Virus record (IMG/VR): IMGVR_UViG_3300008113_000506 | Location: 1 to 41,338 of that record | Reading direction: 5' to 3' (one strand) | DNA length: 41,338 nucleotides | DNA from: a virus | Part shown: piece by piece, positions 1 to 8,560 of the stretch | Layout: each line of letters starts with the position of its first letter | Position numbering within the stretch: position 1 is the stretch's first letter | The notes under the pieces: model-generated | Database searches by the model: none | What the model was told of the DNA's origin: nothing | The model's input: only the letters and a program-made list of their open reading frames with translations | Program-made: the position numbers and the translations under genes

Positions 1-182
1 TTTAAAATGATATTGAATCTGTGTTCATTGAAATCATTTAAACATCTATCCTGAAAGGGATAGGTGGCAAATGGAATGAGACCTTTTAAGGGGTGTTCAA
101 TTTTTAGATATTTGTTAATAAAGTAAGACGGATCTTTGCCACATCTTACAATTTCGTTAATTTGATTTTGTTTAATAGACAT
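1..182 (-). CDS. Terminase large subunit (TerL, gp17-like), N-terminal part only
   Basis: This is the start of a gene that runs off the left edge of the window; about 60 codons are visible. TerL is the ATPase/nuclease motor that packages DNA into the prohead. Visible landmarks are the motifs RCGKDPSYFINKYLKI, HPLKGLIPF and TYPFQ, ending in RFNIILK. They match the conserved segment just before the Walker A region of T4 gp17-type terminases; the Walker A motif itself lies outside the window. The ATG at 182 has an AGG-type SD about nine bases upstream and begins 12 bases after the stop of the preceding gene. The family call is from recognised motif order. The catalytic parts cannot be checked here. 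Confidence 0.82.
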   Translation of the reverse strand, partial: MSIKQNQINEIVRCGKDPSYFINKYLKIEHPLKGLIPFATYPFQDRCLNDFNEHRFNIIL

Positions 183-194
183 GTTTAAAACCTA

Positions 195-569
195 TTAATC
201 TTGAACCTCAAATTGTACGGAATAGATAAAACGAATGCGACGAATAGGGGATTGTGAGTTGACAGACATGACTTCATGATTAGCATTTTCATTACAACGA
301 GTTAATTTAATCCCGGAACCGGTTTGTTCTTTAAAACCTTTTTTAATGTCATCAATACGACGATTAATAATATCGTTGGCTTCATATTTAAGAGAATCTG
401 TTTGTTGATGAATGCCAACTTCACGAGCTACTTGACCAATTGTTTCATAGGAAGCAGTCAACATATTACCTGCCATTTTTAAAGTTAGCTTACGACTGCC
501 ATCGCTAGTGTTATGATAAACATTGTCAATTAAGTTACCAAGTGCATGAGATCTGGAGATACTTTTCAT
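195..569 (-). CDS. Hypothetical protein upstream of TerL, 124 aa
   Basis: I do not recognise this protein. It has no signal peptide or membrane segment. The C-terminal third, ending FIYSVQFEVQD, looks beta-rich, while the middle is charged and probably helical. The start ATG follows AAAGGA-type spacing, with the SD right after the stop of the small zinc-protein gene, so the two are likely translated as an operon. It lies directly before the large terminase gene, so a packaging role (for example as a small terminase subunit) is possible from position alone. No motif supports that, and the 127-aa protein at 38114-38497 is a better candidate by sequence pattern. Confidence 0.7.
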   Translation of the reverse strand: MKSISRSHALGNLIDNVYHNTSDGSRKLTLKMAGNMLTASYETIGQVAREVGIHQQTDSLKYEANDIINRRIDDIKKGFKEQTGSGIKLTRCNENANHEVMSVNSQSPIRRIRFIYSVQFEVQD

Positions 570-583
570 TATTAAAATTCCTT

Positions 584-838
584 TTATTCTTTTTCTTTAT
601 TATTATATAGCTTAGACCAATTATCTAATTCACATGTTTTACACATTTTATGTCTTTTATATGCTTCAATATCATCAATTTCAGCAAATAGACGTTGGCA
701 GACTGGACAATCAATAGGAATATATTCATCATCGATCGGTCTAACAATCCTAATATTTTCATTTTCAAATTCTTCAACCGATTTATCAATTGCTTTCCAT
801 TTGTCTTTACTCAAATCTAACATAAGAGTCTTTTCCAT
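584..838 (-). CDS. Small zinc-ribbon-like protein, 84 aa
   Basis: This short acidic protein has two CXXC pairs, CPVC and CKTC, separated by about 21 residues that include a His (YKRHKMCKTC). The arrangement is typical of a structural zinc site. The ATG at 838 lies inside the end of the Mre11-Rad50 gene, in another frame, and overlaps it by 32 bases; a second in-frame ATG at 823 is an alternative start. An AGAAAG sequence precedes the first ATG. Overlap with the nuclease gene suggests coupled translation and possibly a shared DNA-repair role, but the function is unknown. It could equally be a small DNA- or RNA-polymerase-binding protein. Confidence 0.7.
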   Translation of the reverse strand: MEKTLMLDLSKDKWKAIDKSVEEFENENIRIVRPIDDEYIPIDCPVCQRLFAEIDDIEAYKRHKMCKTCELDNWSKLYNNKEKE

Positions 839-3800
839 CGCTTTCTATATTCAATGTATCATCGACGACATCCTTAATCGCATCCACGTGTGAAATGATG
901 AGAATGGTCTTGAAAAACTTTTTAAAGCTTTCTAATAATCTTACACAAGACTCGATGTTTGTATCATCTAAGGCACCAAAACCTTCATCGATAATGAAAA
1001 TATTTGATTTAGGTAGATTACTGATGTTAATTAAACCTACACGAATCGCCATTGAGCTTAACATCTTTTCCATACCTGATGCACATTCAATGATACGACG
1101 TTGATCAGCGCCATAGTTTAAATAAACTTCTAAGTCGTCATCAAGAATTTCAATATCAACTGTAAAATCAGAGACACCTGCTAAGATTTCTTTCACTTCT
1201 TTGTTTAGAGAAGGCAACATTTCTTTCATTAGCTTAGCTGGCAAACCTTTTTTGGAAACGCAGTTAATAAAGAGCTCATGTAACTTCCATTCTTCAACAA
1301 TCTCAGCATAAATCCTCTCTTCTCTGTCGTAGGTCTCAATCATCTTAGTTAAATAAGAGTTCTGACCTTTAATCCCAATGACATCAGTTTCAGTTTTAGA
1401 GAGACGATTTTTAACATCTGTTAATTCATGTTGATATCTGTCGACATTACTAGCTTCATCATCAGTGACTGTCATTCTTAAACCTGATAGCTTGTCTTGC
1501 GACTTTTCCCAACGAGTTTGTTCAGATAAAATTTTCTGTCCTAAAGTCTCTAGCCTTTGCTCTAAATTACCTTTTTGTAAGACATTCTGATGGTTTTTAC
1601 GCATATGTTCTTCATACTTATCAATCTTCACTTGAATTTGTGCTTGCTCAATATCTCGAATGATAGCCCCTAAATCATCGGCAGTTGTTGATAATTGTTG
1701 CATACGTTGTTCGGCATTACCTAAGTCATGATAATCAGCATAAGCGTTCTTAATGAAGCGACAAGTTGGAAAACTATCACCACAAGGCACACTCGATAAT
1801 AATTTATGAGCGTCCTTCTTTTTCTGAATATCTTTTTGATTATCAGCTAATTGACTCATTACAATCGTTAATTGCGACTTAAGATTAGTTAGACGATCTT
1901 TTTCAGATTTCAACTCATTAATGTCAACCTGTTCACAAAATTTGGCAAATTTTTCAATTTTAACTGTTAATTCATCAATTTCTGTTTGTGTCTTAACTTT
2001 TAAATCATTAGAACGATCAATTGAAGTTTGCAAATTTTCAATTTCATTTTCTAATTCTCGAATTAATTCAAAGTTAGAGTTTTTATTTTTGAGATTTTCC
2101 AAAAGTATGCGAATTTCCACTTCTCGGGACTTAAAATCAGTCAGAAGTGTCTGTAATTCAGTCATTTTAACTTCATTCTGCTCAATCTCTTCCGTCGCTT
2201 TTTTCTTTAAAGATGACCAATCTTTCTCTTGAAAAGCCTTTAATTTACCTTTTAATTCAGTAATTTTATCTTTGGCAATTCTTCCTAACTCTTCAAATAC
2301 ATCCAAATTCATGAACTTTGAGAGATAATATTTACGGGCACCGCTCTTTTCATTGATAAATGCATTAATATTACCTTGAGAAGCAAAAGATGTCATTAAA
2401 AATTCCTCGGAATTTCCAATTAATTCTCTTAAAACCTTTTCTGTCTCACGTCGTTGTTCATCACTCTCATTGACAATAGCTCCATCTTCAGCTATCTTAT
2501 GCAATGATAATTCTGTAGGAGCATAAATCTCATTTTTCTTCTTAATCGGTATTTTTTTAGTAGAACGTTCAATTAAGTATTTCTGATGATTTACGTTAAT
2601 AGTCATCTTAGCACTCGCATAATCTTTACGTGTGTTAATCACATGCAGATTTTTCATAGCACCCCGATCAGTTCCATTAAAAAGCGTATACATCATACTA
2701 CCTGGAATTGATGACTTACCTGCTGCATTTTTACCAAAAATACCGATAATTCCATTCAAGTTCTCAAAATTAATGATGTTATCTTCGCCATAGCTAAAGA
2801 GATTATCAAACTCAAAATTTAAAATCTCCCATTGATTAGGACGACGATTCTGTTCCTCAGGCATATGATCTAAGCCATCGACAAACATCTGATTAATCTT
2901 CAATAATTGTTGTTCATTAATGCTTTCTTTAAAATAATCCTTCAACATTTTCAATCTGGATTCTTCATCCCAGATATTAAAGGCTTTACGAGTATCTTCT
3001 AAATGCTTAACGCTTTGTTCAACACCTTCATGCTTAAAAACAATTTCCTTAGCTTTTTTCTTTTCTCGTAAATAAGTCTGTACAAGCTTGACGTCATTCT
3101 GATTTAAGGCACTTTTAGATTTTATTCTAAAACGACTGCCGCTTTTATGACTATTGCATAATTCTAAAGTTTTTTCGAGATTATCTTGCCATTCGACTGT
3201 TACAAAAGGATGAGGATTTTCAATACTATAAAATTTAGTTTTATAATCTACCTTGGAATTAATTTCCCAAAATAAAAATCCTTTTTCTTGTTCTTCACCA
3301 TAATTTTGTTGAATAGTTGAACCTGAATATGCCACTCTTTGTTCAAAATCTAAGAATTGTTTCTTATGAATATCCCCTAAGAATACAAAGTCATAATCCT
3401 TAAAGAAAGCTAAATCGACATCACCAGATAACTCCCAATCCACATCCGTTAAACTTCCATAGACTGCACCATGGAATGTCGCTATGTTGATCTCGCCATC
3501 AACTGGACGCACATTAATCCATCCATCTTCATCAAAACAACTGAATACACACCAATTAAAGCCCGGTATACCTGTCGGATAGACTCCACTCTTCTTATAC
3601 AGAAAAAGTCTAGGATTATTTAAAGCTTCAACCACAGGGGTAATAGCATCCAAACGATTTTGATTTAAAATCAAACCATCATGATTACCTAAGATCACAT
3701 GGGTAGGAGCAATTTCAGCTAAACTTGTAAACCACCAATTTAAAATATTAATTAACTCTGGAGATATCCCTTGTGTCTTAGAATGCACAATATCTCCACC

Positions 3801-3929
3801 CACAAAAATTAAATCAGGTTGCAATTCTTTCGCTTTTTCAAATAATTTAGAAAAGACGACACGATATTCATCATGTCTTTTTAAACCGCGAAAGTGCACA
3901 TCAGCTATATGTAAGCACTTGAAACTCAT
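807..3929 (-). CDS. Mre11-Rad50 (SbcD-SbcC) fusion nuclease/ATPase, 1040 aa
   Basis: This appears to be a one-chain version of the T4 gp47/gp46 recombination nuclease, which processes DNA ends for recombination-dependent replication. Residues 1-340 are the Mre11-type phosphoesterase: D10 and H12 (ADVH), GGDIVH with D46, GNHD at 81-84, H153 in HGAV, and GDIHKKQ at 185-191. From about 368 comes the Rad50-type ATPase: Walker A GKNAAGKS at 399-406, a long coiled coil, an apex with C716 and C723 (CGDSFPTC), a second coil, signature ASGMEKM near 950, Walker B IFIIDE near 977-982 and the H-loop His near 1014. All motifs are present in one open frame, so it looks intact. I chose the ATG at 3929 because GAGAG precedes it; an in-frame GTG lies four codons upstream. 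T4 uses two genes for these functions. Confidence 0.93.
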   Translation of the reverse strand: MSFKCLHIADVHFRGLKRHDEYRVVFSKLFEKAKELQPDLIFVGGDIVHSKTQGISPELINILNWWFTSLAEIAPTHVILGNHDGLILNQNRLDAITPVVEALNNPRLFLYKKSGVYPTGIPGFNWCVFSCFDEDGWINVRPVDGEINIATFHGAVYGSLTDVDWELSGDVDLAFFKDYDFVFLGDIHKKQFLDFEQRVAYSGSTIQQNYGEEQEKGFLFWEINSKVDYKTKFYSIENPHPFVTVEWQDNLEKTLELCNSHKSGSRFRIKSKSALNQNDVKLVQTYLREKKKAKEIVFKHEGVEQSVKHLEDTRKAFNIWDEESRLKMLKDYFKESINEQQLLKINQMFVDGLDHMPEEQNRRPNQWEILNFEFDNLFSYGEDNIINFENLNGIIGIFGKNAAGKSSIPGSMMYTLFNGTDRGAMKNLHVINTRKDYASAKMTINVNHQKYLIERSTKKIPIKKKNEIYAPTELSLHKIAEDGAIVNESDEQRRETEKVLRELIGNSEEFLMTSFASQGNINAFINEKSGARKYYLSKFMNLDVFEELGRIAKDKITELKGKLKAFQEKDWSSLKKKATEEIEQNEVKMTELQTLLTDFKSREVEIRILLENLKNKNSNFELIRELENEIENLQTSIDRSNDLKVKTQTEIDELTVKIEKFAKFCEQVDINELKSEKDRLTNLKSQLTIVMSQLADNQKDIQKKKDAHKLLSSVPCGDSFPTCRFIKNAYADYHDLGNAEQRMQQLSTTADDLGAIIRDIEQAQIQVKIDKYEEHMRKNHQNVLQKGNLEQRLETLGQKILSEQTRWEKSQDKLSGLRMTVTDDEASNVDRYQHELTDVKNRLSKTETDVIGIKGQNSYLTKMIETYDREERIYAEIVEEWKLHELFINCVSKKGLPAKLMKEMLPSLNKEVKEILAGVSDFTVDIEILDDDLEVYLNYGADQRRIIECASGMEKMLSSMAIRVGLINISNLPKSNIFIIDEGFGALDDTNIESCVRLLESFKKFFKTILIISHVDAIKDVVDDTLNIESDGKDSYVRFE

Positions 3930-3956
3930 GTTATCTCTCACAACTCTATAAAAAAA

Positions 3957-4955
3957 TTAGATTACTTGTATTTTACTTAATAATAAATCATCTGGCTCAA
4001 TTTTACAAGCCAAATTATAATACTCTTGAAACATTTCTACACTCATATCCCCAACATCTTTCGCTGCCGATGTATCCATCATCTTCACATCAATATCATA
4101 ATACATCAAATCTTGTGCTATTTTCACAGCTTTCTGATATGCATCATCATCCAAAGCTAGTATCACAGGAGTTTTATTTTCCACGATCTTTTTAAAGAGA
4201 GCACTATCTTTAGCTAAGGAACTGCCTAATAAACATGTCGCATTATCATTTGTCTTTAACAAATCTAATGGTCCTTCTACTAATGTCAAAGGTTGTTTCC
4301 AGTCAATCAAAAGCTCATTAAAGATAATAGATTTCTTAGATACTTCACAATTTTTATATTTCGTACCATCAGTTGTACTGGCATCAATCTTACGACATGT
4401 ATAGTAATTCAAATCACCATCAGCATTGAATGAAGGGATAATTAACATTCTATGAAAATTAGAATCTCGAGAGACTCCAAATCTTAACATCCACATTTTA
4501 TGTTCAGAACATCCTCTTTTTGTTAAATAGTGTACAACATCTCTAATATCTGGATTTCTAGAACCTAAATTGCTAACGCATAATTCAAAGCCATTAGGTA
4601 AATCAACTTGAATCGGTGTAATTGTTAATGTTGCTTCATCAGATAAACCTTGTAAGATACTGCTCCATTCGTTATCAGATAATGTTTGATTACGATTAGG
4701 AAAATATTCTAAGGATTTATCATAATGTTGAGCAGACAGACGTTTAATAACCCAAGGAATACTAGTTCCTTTAGAATTACAAACCCAGCAGTGATAGACA
4801 CCTTTTTCAAGATTTAAAATCATTTTGAGTTTATGTTGATTAGGGTTATTGCAGAAAGGGCACCAGACAGCCATGTCTGATTTGTTTTTATTGTATTTAT
4901 GAAAAGTGATAAATTGTCTTAAAAAGTCATATTTTTCGTGAGTTGTTTTGGGCAT
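3957..4955 (-). CDS. DNA primase with zinc finger and Toprim domain, 332 aa
   Basis: The protein would make RNA primers for lagging-strand synthesis. An N-terminal zinc finger is visible as C32-X2-C35 and C56-X2-C59 (WCPFC, HCWVC). The C-terminal half holds a Toprim domain: VEGPLD with E227, the metal-binding cluster LALDDDA at about 266-272, and KDVGD near 300. This order is that of DnaG and phage gp61-type primases; no helicase domain follows. I start at the ATG at 4955, where the conserved-looking zinc-finger region begins. An in-frame ATG 15 codons upstream (5000) lies deeper inside the resolvase gene and has no clear SD. Even with the shorter start the gene overlaps the resolvase gene by 29 bases in another frame, so translation is probably coupled. 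Confidence 0.88.
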   Translation of the reverse strand: MPKTTHEKYDFLRQFITFHKYNKNKSDMAVWCPFCNNPNQHKLKMILNLEKGVYHCWVCNSKGTSIPWVIKRLSAQHYDKSLEYFPNRNQTLSDNEWSSILQGLSDEATLTITPIQVDLPNGFELCVSNLGSRNPDIRDVVHYLTKRGCSEHKMWMLRFGVSRDSNFHRMLIIPSFNADGDLNYYTCRKIDASTTDGTKYKNCEVSKKSIIFNELLIDWKQPLTLVEGPLDLLKTNDNATCLLGSSLAKDSALFKKIVENKTPVILALDDDAYQKAVKIAQDLMYYDIDVKMMDTSAAKDVGDMSVEMFQEYYNLACKIEPDDLLLSKIQVI

Positions 4956-5496
4956 CTTTAATTGCTGCTTTTCCGATGACGTAGGCGTCGGCCATATCAT
5001 AACAAAAAGTTTCGTGAATAGTGGTGCCGGCGTTTTTACCGCGGCTAATCAGTTTAGTCGTCCAAGTCCATTGCGGTTCTTGGTCGGAGACCCAACTGAC
5101 AATTTGTTCTTTAGTGTCAATAGCGCTAGATTTATCCAGTTTTATCCCCAGTGATTTGCGTGCTGAAACGACATTAAAATATAACGGTTCCACTTTGAAT
5201 GTCTCATACGCAATCTGGGATATCACTCCGTTAAAACGTGCCAGTGTCGATAGGGTTTGTGCTGAGGAAAATCCTTTACGAAAAGATTGTGCGCACTCTT
5301 CAACCGAAATTAAGGACACATTTTCAGTTCCTAATTCACACCTTAAATCTTCTAACTTCGCTCTTACATAATCAGCCTTTTTGAAAAAGCTATCAATTTT
5401 ACGTAGATCAACATGATATAAATTATGTAAACTACCGTCTTCTTTAAATAAAGAAATTCCTACAATGCTAGAAGAAATGTCCAGTCCTAAAATCAT
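4927..5496 (-). CDS. RuvC-like Holliday junction resolvase, 189 aa
   Basis: The RNase H-like fold of RuvC is suggested by an N-terminal LGLDIS with D6, a middle SVEE with E66/E67, and a C-terminal pair D167/D170 in YDMADAYVIG. These four acidic positions would hold the two metal ions. The enzyme would cut four-way junctions to clear branched DNA before packaging, a job done in T4 by the unrelated gp49 (endonuclease VII). The SD lies within the last codons of the preceding tail gene, and the start follows that stop by a few bases. The gene ends in TGA inside the primase start. The base composition is visibly less AT-rich than that of the tail genes. Confidence 0.87.
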   Translation of the reverse strand: MILGLDISSSIVGISLFKEDGSLHNLYHVDLRKIDSFFKKADYVRAKLEDLRCELGTENVSLISVEECAQSFRKGFSSAQTLSTLARFNGVISQIAYETFKVEPLYFNVVSARKSLGIKLDKSSAIDTKEQIVSWVSDQEPQWTWTTKLISRGKNAGTTIHETFCYDMADAYVIGKAAIKDAQNNSRKI

Positions 5497-5500
5497 CTTA

Positions 5501-8485
5501 TTAAAAATCCATCTTTAATCTAATATTATATCTATCGTTTAATCTTTTTACAATCGGTTGAGCAAATTTAGCTTTAGCCACTATATTCAGATTTTCATCA
5601 TGTAAATTAACGCCTGTAATATAAACGAAGTTGGTTTCTTCTAAATCTGATAAATTGTTAGAAGGTTTTAATCCATTAATGTATGTTGGGTTTTGTGAAG
5701 AATTAAATTCACCTCTTTCAACTGGAATATCGATTTGCATAACATAAAGAGAATGTTCGCCTTTTAAATTAAAACTAAAATTATTTTCACCAAAATTACT
5801 TAAACCTGGATGTAAAACATTTAATAAACCATCTGAATAAAAAACATGTCCTAAGTGTGCCCACGTCGCGTGTTTACCATTACAATCAGCACGATACATT
5901 ATTCCTTGTCCGTTGTCTTTAATTTTCATATTTAAGGCTCCACCACTTCCGGCAAGATCAACGTCTATAATTTCTATGAATTTAGGACGTAATTGTGATG
6001 AATATAAAACGTTGGAAATATCAAAGAGTACGCTATGAGTTTCTCCTAAATCACCTTCAATACTATAATGTGAATTATAATATTTTGAATATAATGCCTT
6101 TGAGCCTTGAATTTCATTTCCTAATTCATCAATTAATGCCTTATTAGTCCATACAATATTTTCAGGTATATTAACTGATGCGTCATATGAACTATCGATA
6201 TTTTTAAAAATAGAATTGATAAATAAATGTTTTGAGCTCGAAGAATTATGTAAAGCTTTAAGTTTATTAAAAAAATCCTGTATTAAAGGTTTAGTATCTT
6301 TATTTAAAATTTTATTATAAAATAAATAATCTAAATAGTTTGAATTGTTTTTATCAATTAGACTTTCTGATACAAATGTTTGATTAGTAGGAGGTGAAAT
6401 TAAAGTGTTAATATTTATAAAAGGATTTTGAAAGAGATTAAAATAAATACTTTCATTTGCGAAAAAATTAACAGGCGATTGAAAAGAATATTCTACATCT
6501 GATGTATATAATGTATCTAACTTTACAAAATGAGGATTTTTTTCATGATAAAAAATATTTAATGAATCCCCAAGTATTGTTTTAATTTGAGGCGCATTAA
6601 AAATAGAATTTAAATTAAAACGTGTTTGTCCATTATCACAAGGCAGAATAAAATTATTACGATATACGATATTATTAAATTGAAAATTTTTATCTGAAAA
6701 GTTTTTATCAAATAAAACTAGATTAGACGTGACGACTTTATTTAATAATTCAGTCGGTGTTTTATGAAAAGCAAAATAATCTTTCACTAAATTAATTTTG
6801 TCATTTAATACAAAACTATCATTATTACTAAAATTGCCAGAATTTGTTGACATGCTATTAGGATATTCATCACCATTCATGCCTAGAATGTAAGGACGTC
6901 TGAGATTTATTACATCTAATATAAATGACTCTATTGACAATTCATGTCCATAAATTTTATGGGCGAAATAAGGATTAACACAAGATCGATAAGCGATATC
7001 ATCACGAGTGCCTAATGTAATATAACCTTTGCGTTTAATTAAATCCGCAATATAAACGCAAGGTACATAAAATGACAAATAGATATTGTTAATCACTTCT
7101 TCATAACCATAGGCATAAAGTTTTAATTTGGAATATTCAATTTCATTATTAAAAATCATCAAACCGTACAGTTCAGCATTAAGAGCGTGAGAATGTAGTG
7201 CGTAATTAAAATCTTCTGCAGTTTTATTTGAAATTAAAGTATTCCACGCAACTGACGCTGTATTATTATTCGGAATAGTAATTTCGGCAGGATTTAAATG
7301 TTGTTCAGTAAATGTAGTATTATTGAAAAAAGTATTTTTTAATTGTTGTTTATTAGTTGTCCAAAAATTAACAGTTTCATTATTTAAACGATTCCCAATC
7401 GTTAAGATCGAAGGGATATGAGTCCCAATATTTAAATCATTAATATCTTCAGTTGTATTTGTTAAATTATCATCTACAAAGAGTTTGACGTCATTATTGT
7501 TAATAATGATAGAAATATTGTGCCATGTATTTAATATTAAATTGTCGTTTGATAATAATTTTCCATGATCTGGAATGGTATTATTTTCAACTAATTTATT
7601 AGCATGTTCCCCTAAATGACATAAAATTTTAAATTCTATTTCTTGATTATTTGCGTTTAATTTAGTATTATCTGCTATCAAATAAATAGAAATGATATTT
7701 GGTAAATGTAATATACAACCAGGGTTATATCTTTTTCCAATAACAGCGGTTCTTTTTGGATTAATCCAAAAATTAATTGTCATATCGTCTTTATTTCCTA
7801 ATTGAATTTGCGAACCATTTAAACTTTGATTTGAATAAATTAAAGCATTTTTATGAGAATTATTTTTGAAATTATTTTTGTATTGACTTGAAACTTTAGT
7901 AGCAGGTAAAATATTGAAAAAGTTAAAGCAATTATAGTTATAAAATCCATGATAATATTTTTGAGAAAATTTAGCATCAGATAAACATCGATTATTTTGA
8001 TATAATTTTTTAGTAATTTGTTTTTTATTAAAACTCGAGCTGAAAGGTTTTAATTCTTGTTTTAATCTTTTAATTCCAAAATAATTAGAGTCAACTTCAG
8101 CATTATTTGTTACTGTAAGAGGTCGAATATTAGATAAATTGTTAAAATTTGAATTTTCATTTAAATTATTAAATACGTTTGTTGTATTATTAAGTGCATT
8201 TTTTTTAAAATCTTGTACGGCAATTTGAGTATTACCACCGTTACCTACTTCTTTTAATTTATTTGTTTTATAAGAATACAAAGGGACCAATCCATAGCTA
8301 GTTTGTCCTGTTAAAGGGTAATTCGGAAGTATTACAGAATTACTGTCAGTAATCTTTTCATCGAATAAATTGAGAGGATCTGTAGTGTAATTTGATTTTA
8401 TTTTAAAACTTTTTTGAGGAGACAATTTAATTTCCTCGAAATTTTTCTGTACCGATACCACATTAGATAAATTAATAATTGACAT
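5501..8485 (-). CDS. Large tail/virion-surface protein with LamG domain, 994 aa
   Basis: Residues about 235-375 read as a concanavalin A/LamG-like beta sandwich: a start MTINFWINP, a core WHNISIIINN, VKLFVDDN and a close LTIGN. Such domains in phage virion proteins usually bind sugars. The extreme C-terminus (YITGV, then AKAKFAQPIVKR, ending RLKMDF) matches the end of the neighbouring 460-aa protein, a module seen at the tips of phage appendage proteins. No transmembrane or signal segment is seen. The ATG at 8485 follows an AAAGG SD; a TTG two codons upstream is less likely. A promoter-like box lies 30 bases before the start. Tail fibre, adhesin or other decoration are all possible. Confidence 0.75.
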   Translation of the reverse strand: MSIINLSNVVSVQKNFEEIKLSPQKSFKIKSNYTTDPLNLFDEKITDSNSVILPNYPLTGQTSYGLVPLYSYKTNKLKEVGNGGNTQIAVQDFKKNALNNTTNVFNNLNENSNFNNLSNIRPLTVTNNAEVDSNYFGIKRLKQELKPFSSSFNKKQITKKLYQNNRCLSDAKFSQKYYHGFYNYNCFNFFNILPATKVSSQYKNNFKNNSHKNALIYSNQSLNGSQIQLGNKDDMTINFWINPKRTAVIGKRYNPGCILHLPNIISIYLIADNTKLNANNQEIEFKILCHLGEHANKLVENNTIPDHGKLLSNDNLILNTWHNISIIINNNDVKLFVDDNLTNTTEDINDLNIGTHIPSILTIGNRLNNETVNFWTTNKQQLKNTFFNNTTFTEQHLNPAEITIPNNNTASVAWNTLISNKTAEDFNYALHSHALNAELYGLMIFNNEIEYSKLKLYAYGYEEVINNIYLSFYVPCVYIADLIKRKGYITLGTRDDIAYRSCVNPYFAHKIYGHELSIESFILDVINLRRPYILGMNGDEYPNSMSTNSGNFSNNDSFVLNDKINLVKDYFAFHKTPTELLNKVVTSNLVLFDKNFSDKNFQFNNIVYRNNFILPCDNGQTRFNLNSIFNAPQIKTILGDSLNIFYHEKNPHFVKLDTLYTSDVEYSFQSPVNFFANESIYFNLFQNPFININTLISPPTNQTFVSESLIDKNNSNYLDYLFYNKILNKDTKPLIQDFFNKLKALHNSSSSKHLFINSIFKNIDSSYDASVNIPENIVWTNKALIDELGNEIQGSKALYSKYYNSHYSIEGDLGETHSVLFDISNVLYSSQLRPKFIEIIDVDLAGSGGALNMKIKDNGQGIMYRADCNGKHATWAHLGHVFYSDGLLNVLHPGLSNFGENNFSFNLKGEHSLYVMQIDIPVERGEFNSSQNPTYINGLKPSNNLSDLEETNFVYITGVNLHDENLNIVAKAKFAQPIVKRLNDRYNIRLKMDF

Positions 8486-8501
8486 AGTCAATAAACCTTT
8501 G

Positions 8502-8522
8502 TTATTTTTATTATACTTATTT
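8502..8522 (-). promoter_or_regulatory. Candidate late promoter box upstream of the LamG tail gene
   Basis: In the 69-base gap before the 994-aa gene the minus strand reads AAATAAGTATAATAAAAA. Its TATAAT starts 30 bases before the ATG. It resembles the boxes near 10776, 18795 and 22811 (ATAA, one or two bases, then TATAA). By analogy with T4 late promoters, which need only a -10 element, this may serve the gp55-like sigma. It is the weakest of the four related boxes because it lacks TTGATAA. Confidence 0.4.
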
Positions 8523-8560
8523 GTTTTTATAAAATAACAAAATAAATTTAGGTTTAAAAA

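Noticed and set aside
807-3929. Mre11-Rad50 fusion as a sequencing frameshift artefact
   Set aside because: A frameshift that joins two genes would leave remnants of a stop and start near the junction; instead the segment between them (residues 340-368) reads as ordinary protein leading into the Rad50 N-terminus.
5021-5371. Plus-strand open frame of 116 aa inside the resolvase gene
   Set aside because: It is antisense to a gene with clear catalytic residues, has no SD, and its protein resembles no family. All other supported genes run on the minus strand.
8525-8550. Hairpin in the 69-base gap after the 460-aa gene as terminator
   Set aside because: The stem is only A/T pairs with a mismatch and no following U-tract; I count it as background for this composition.
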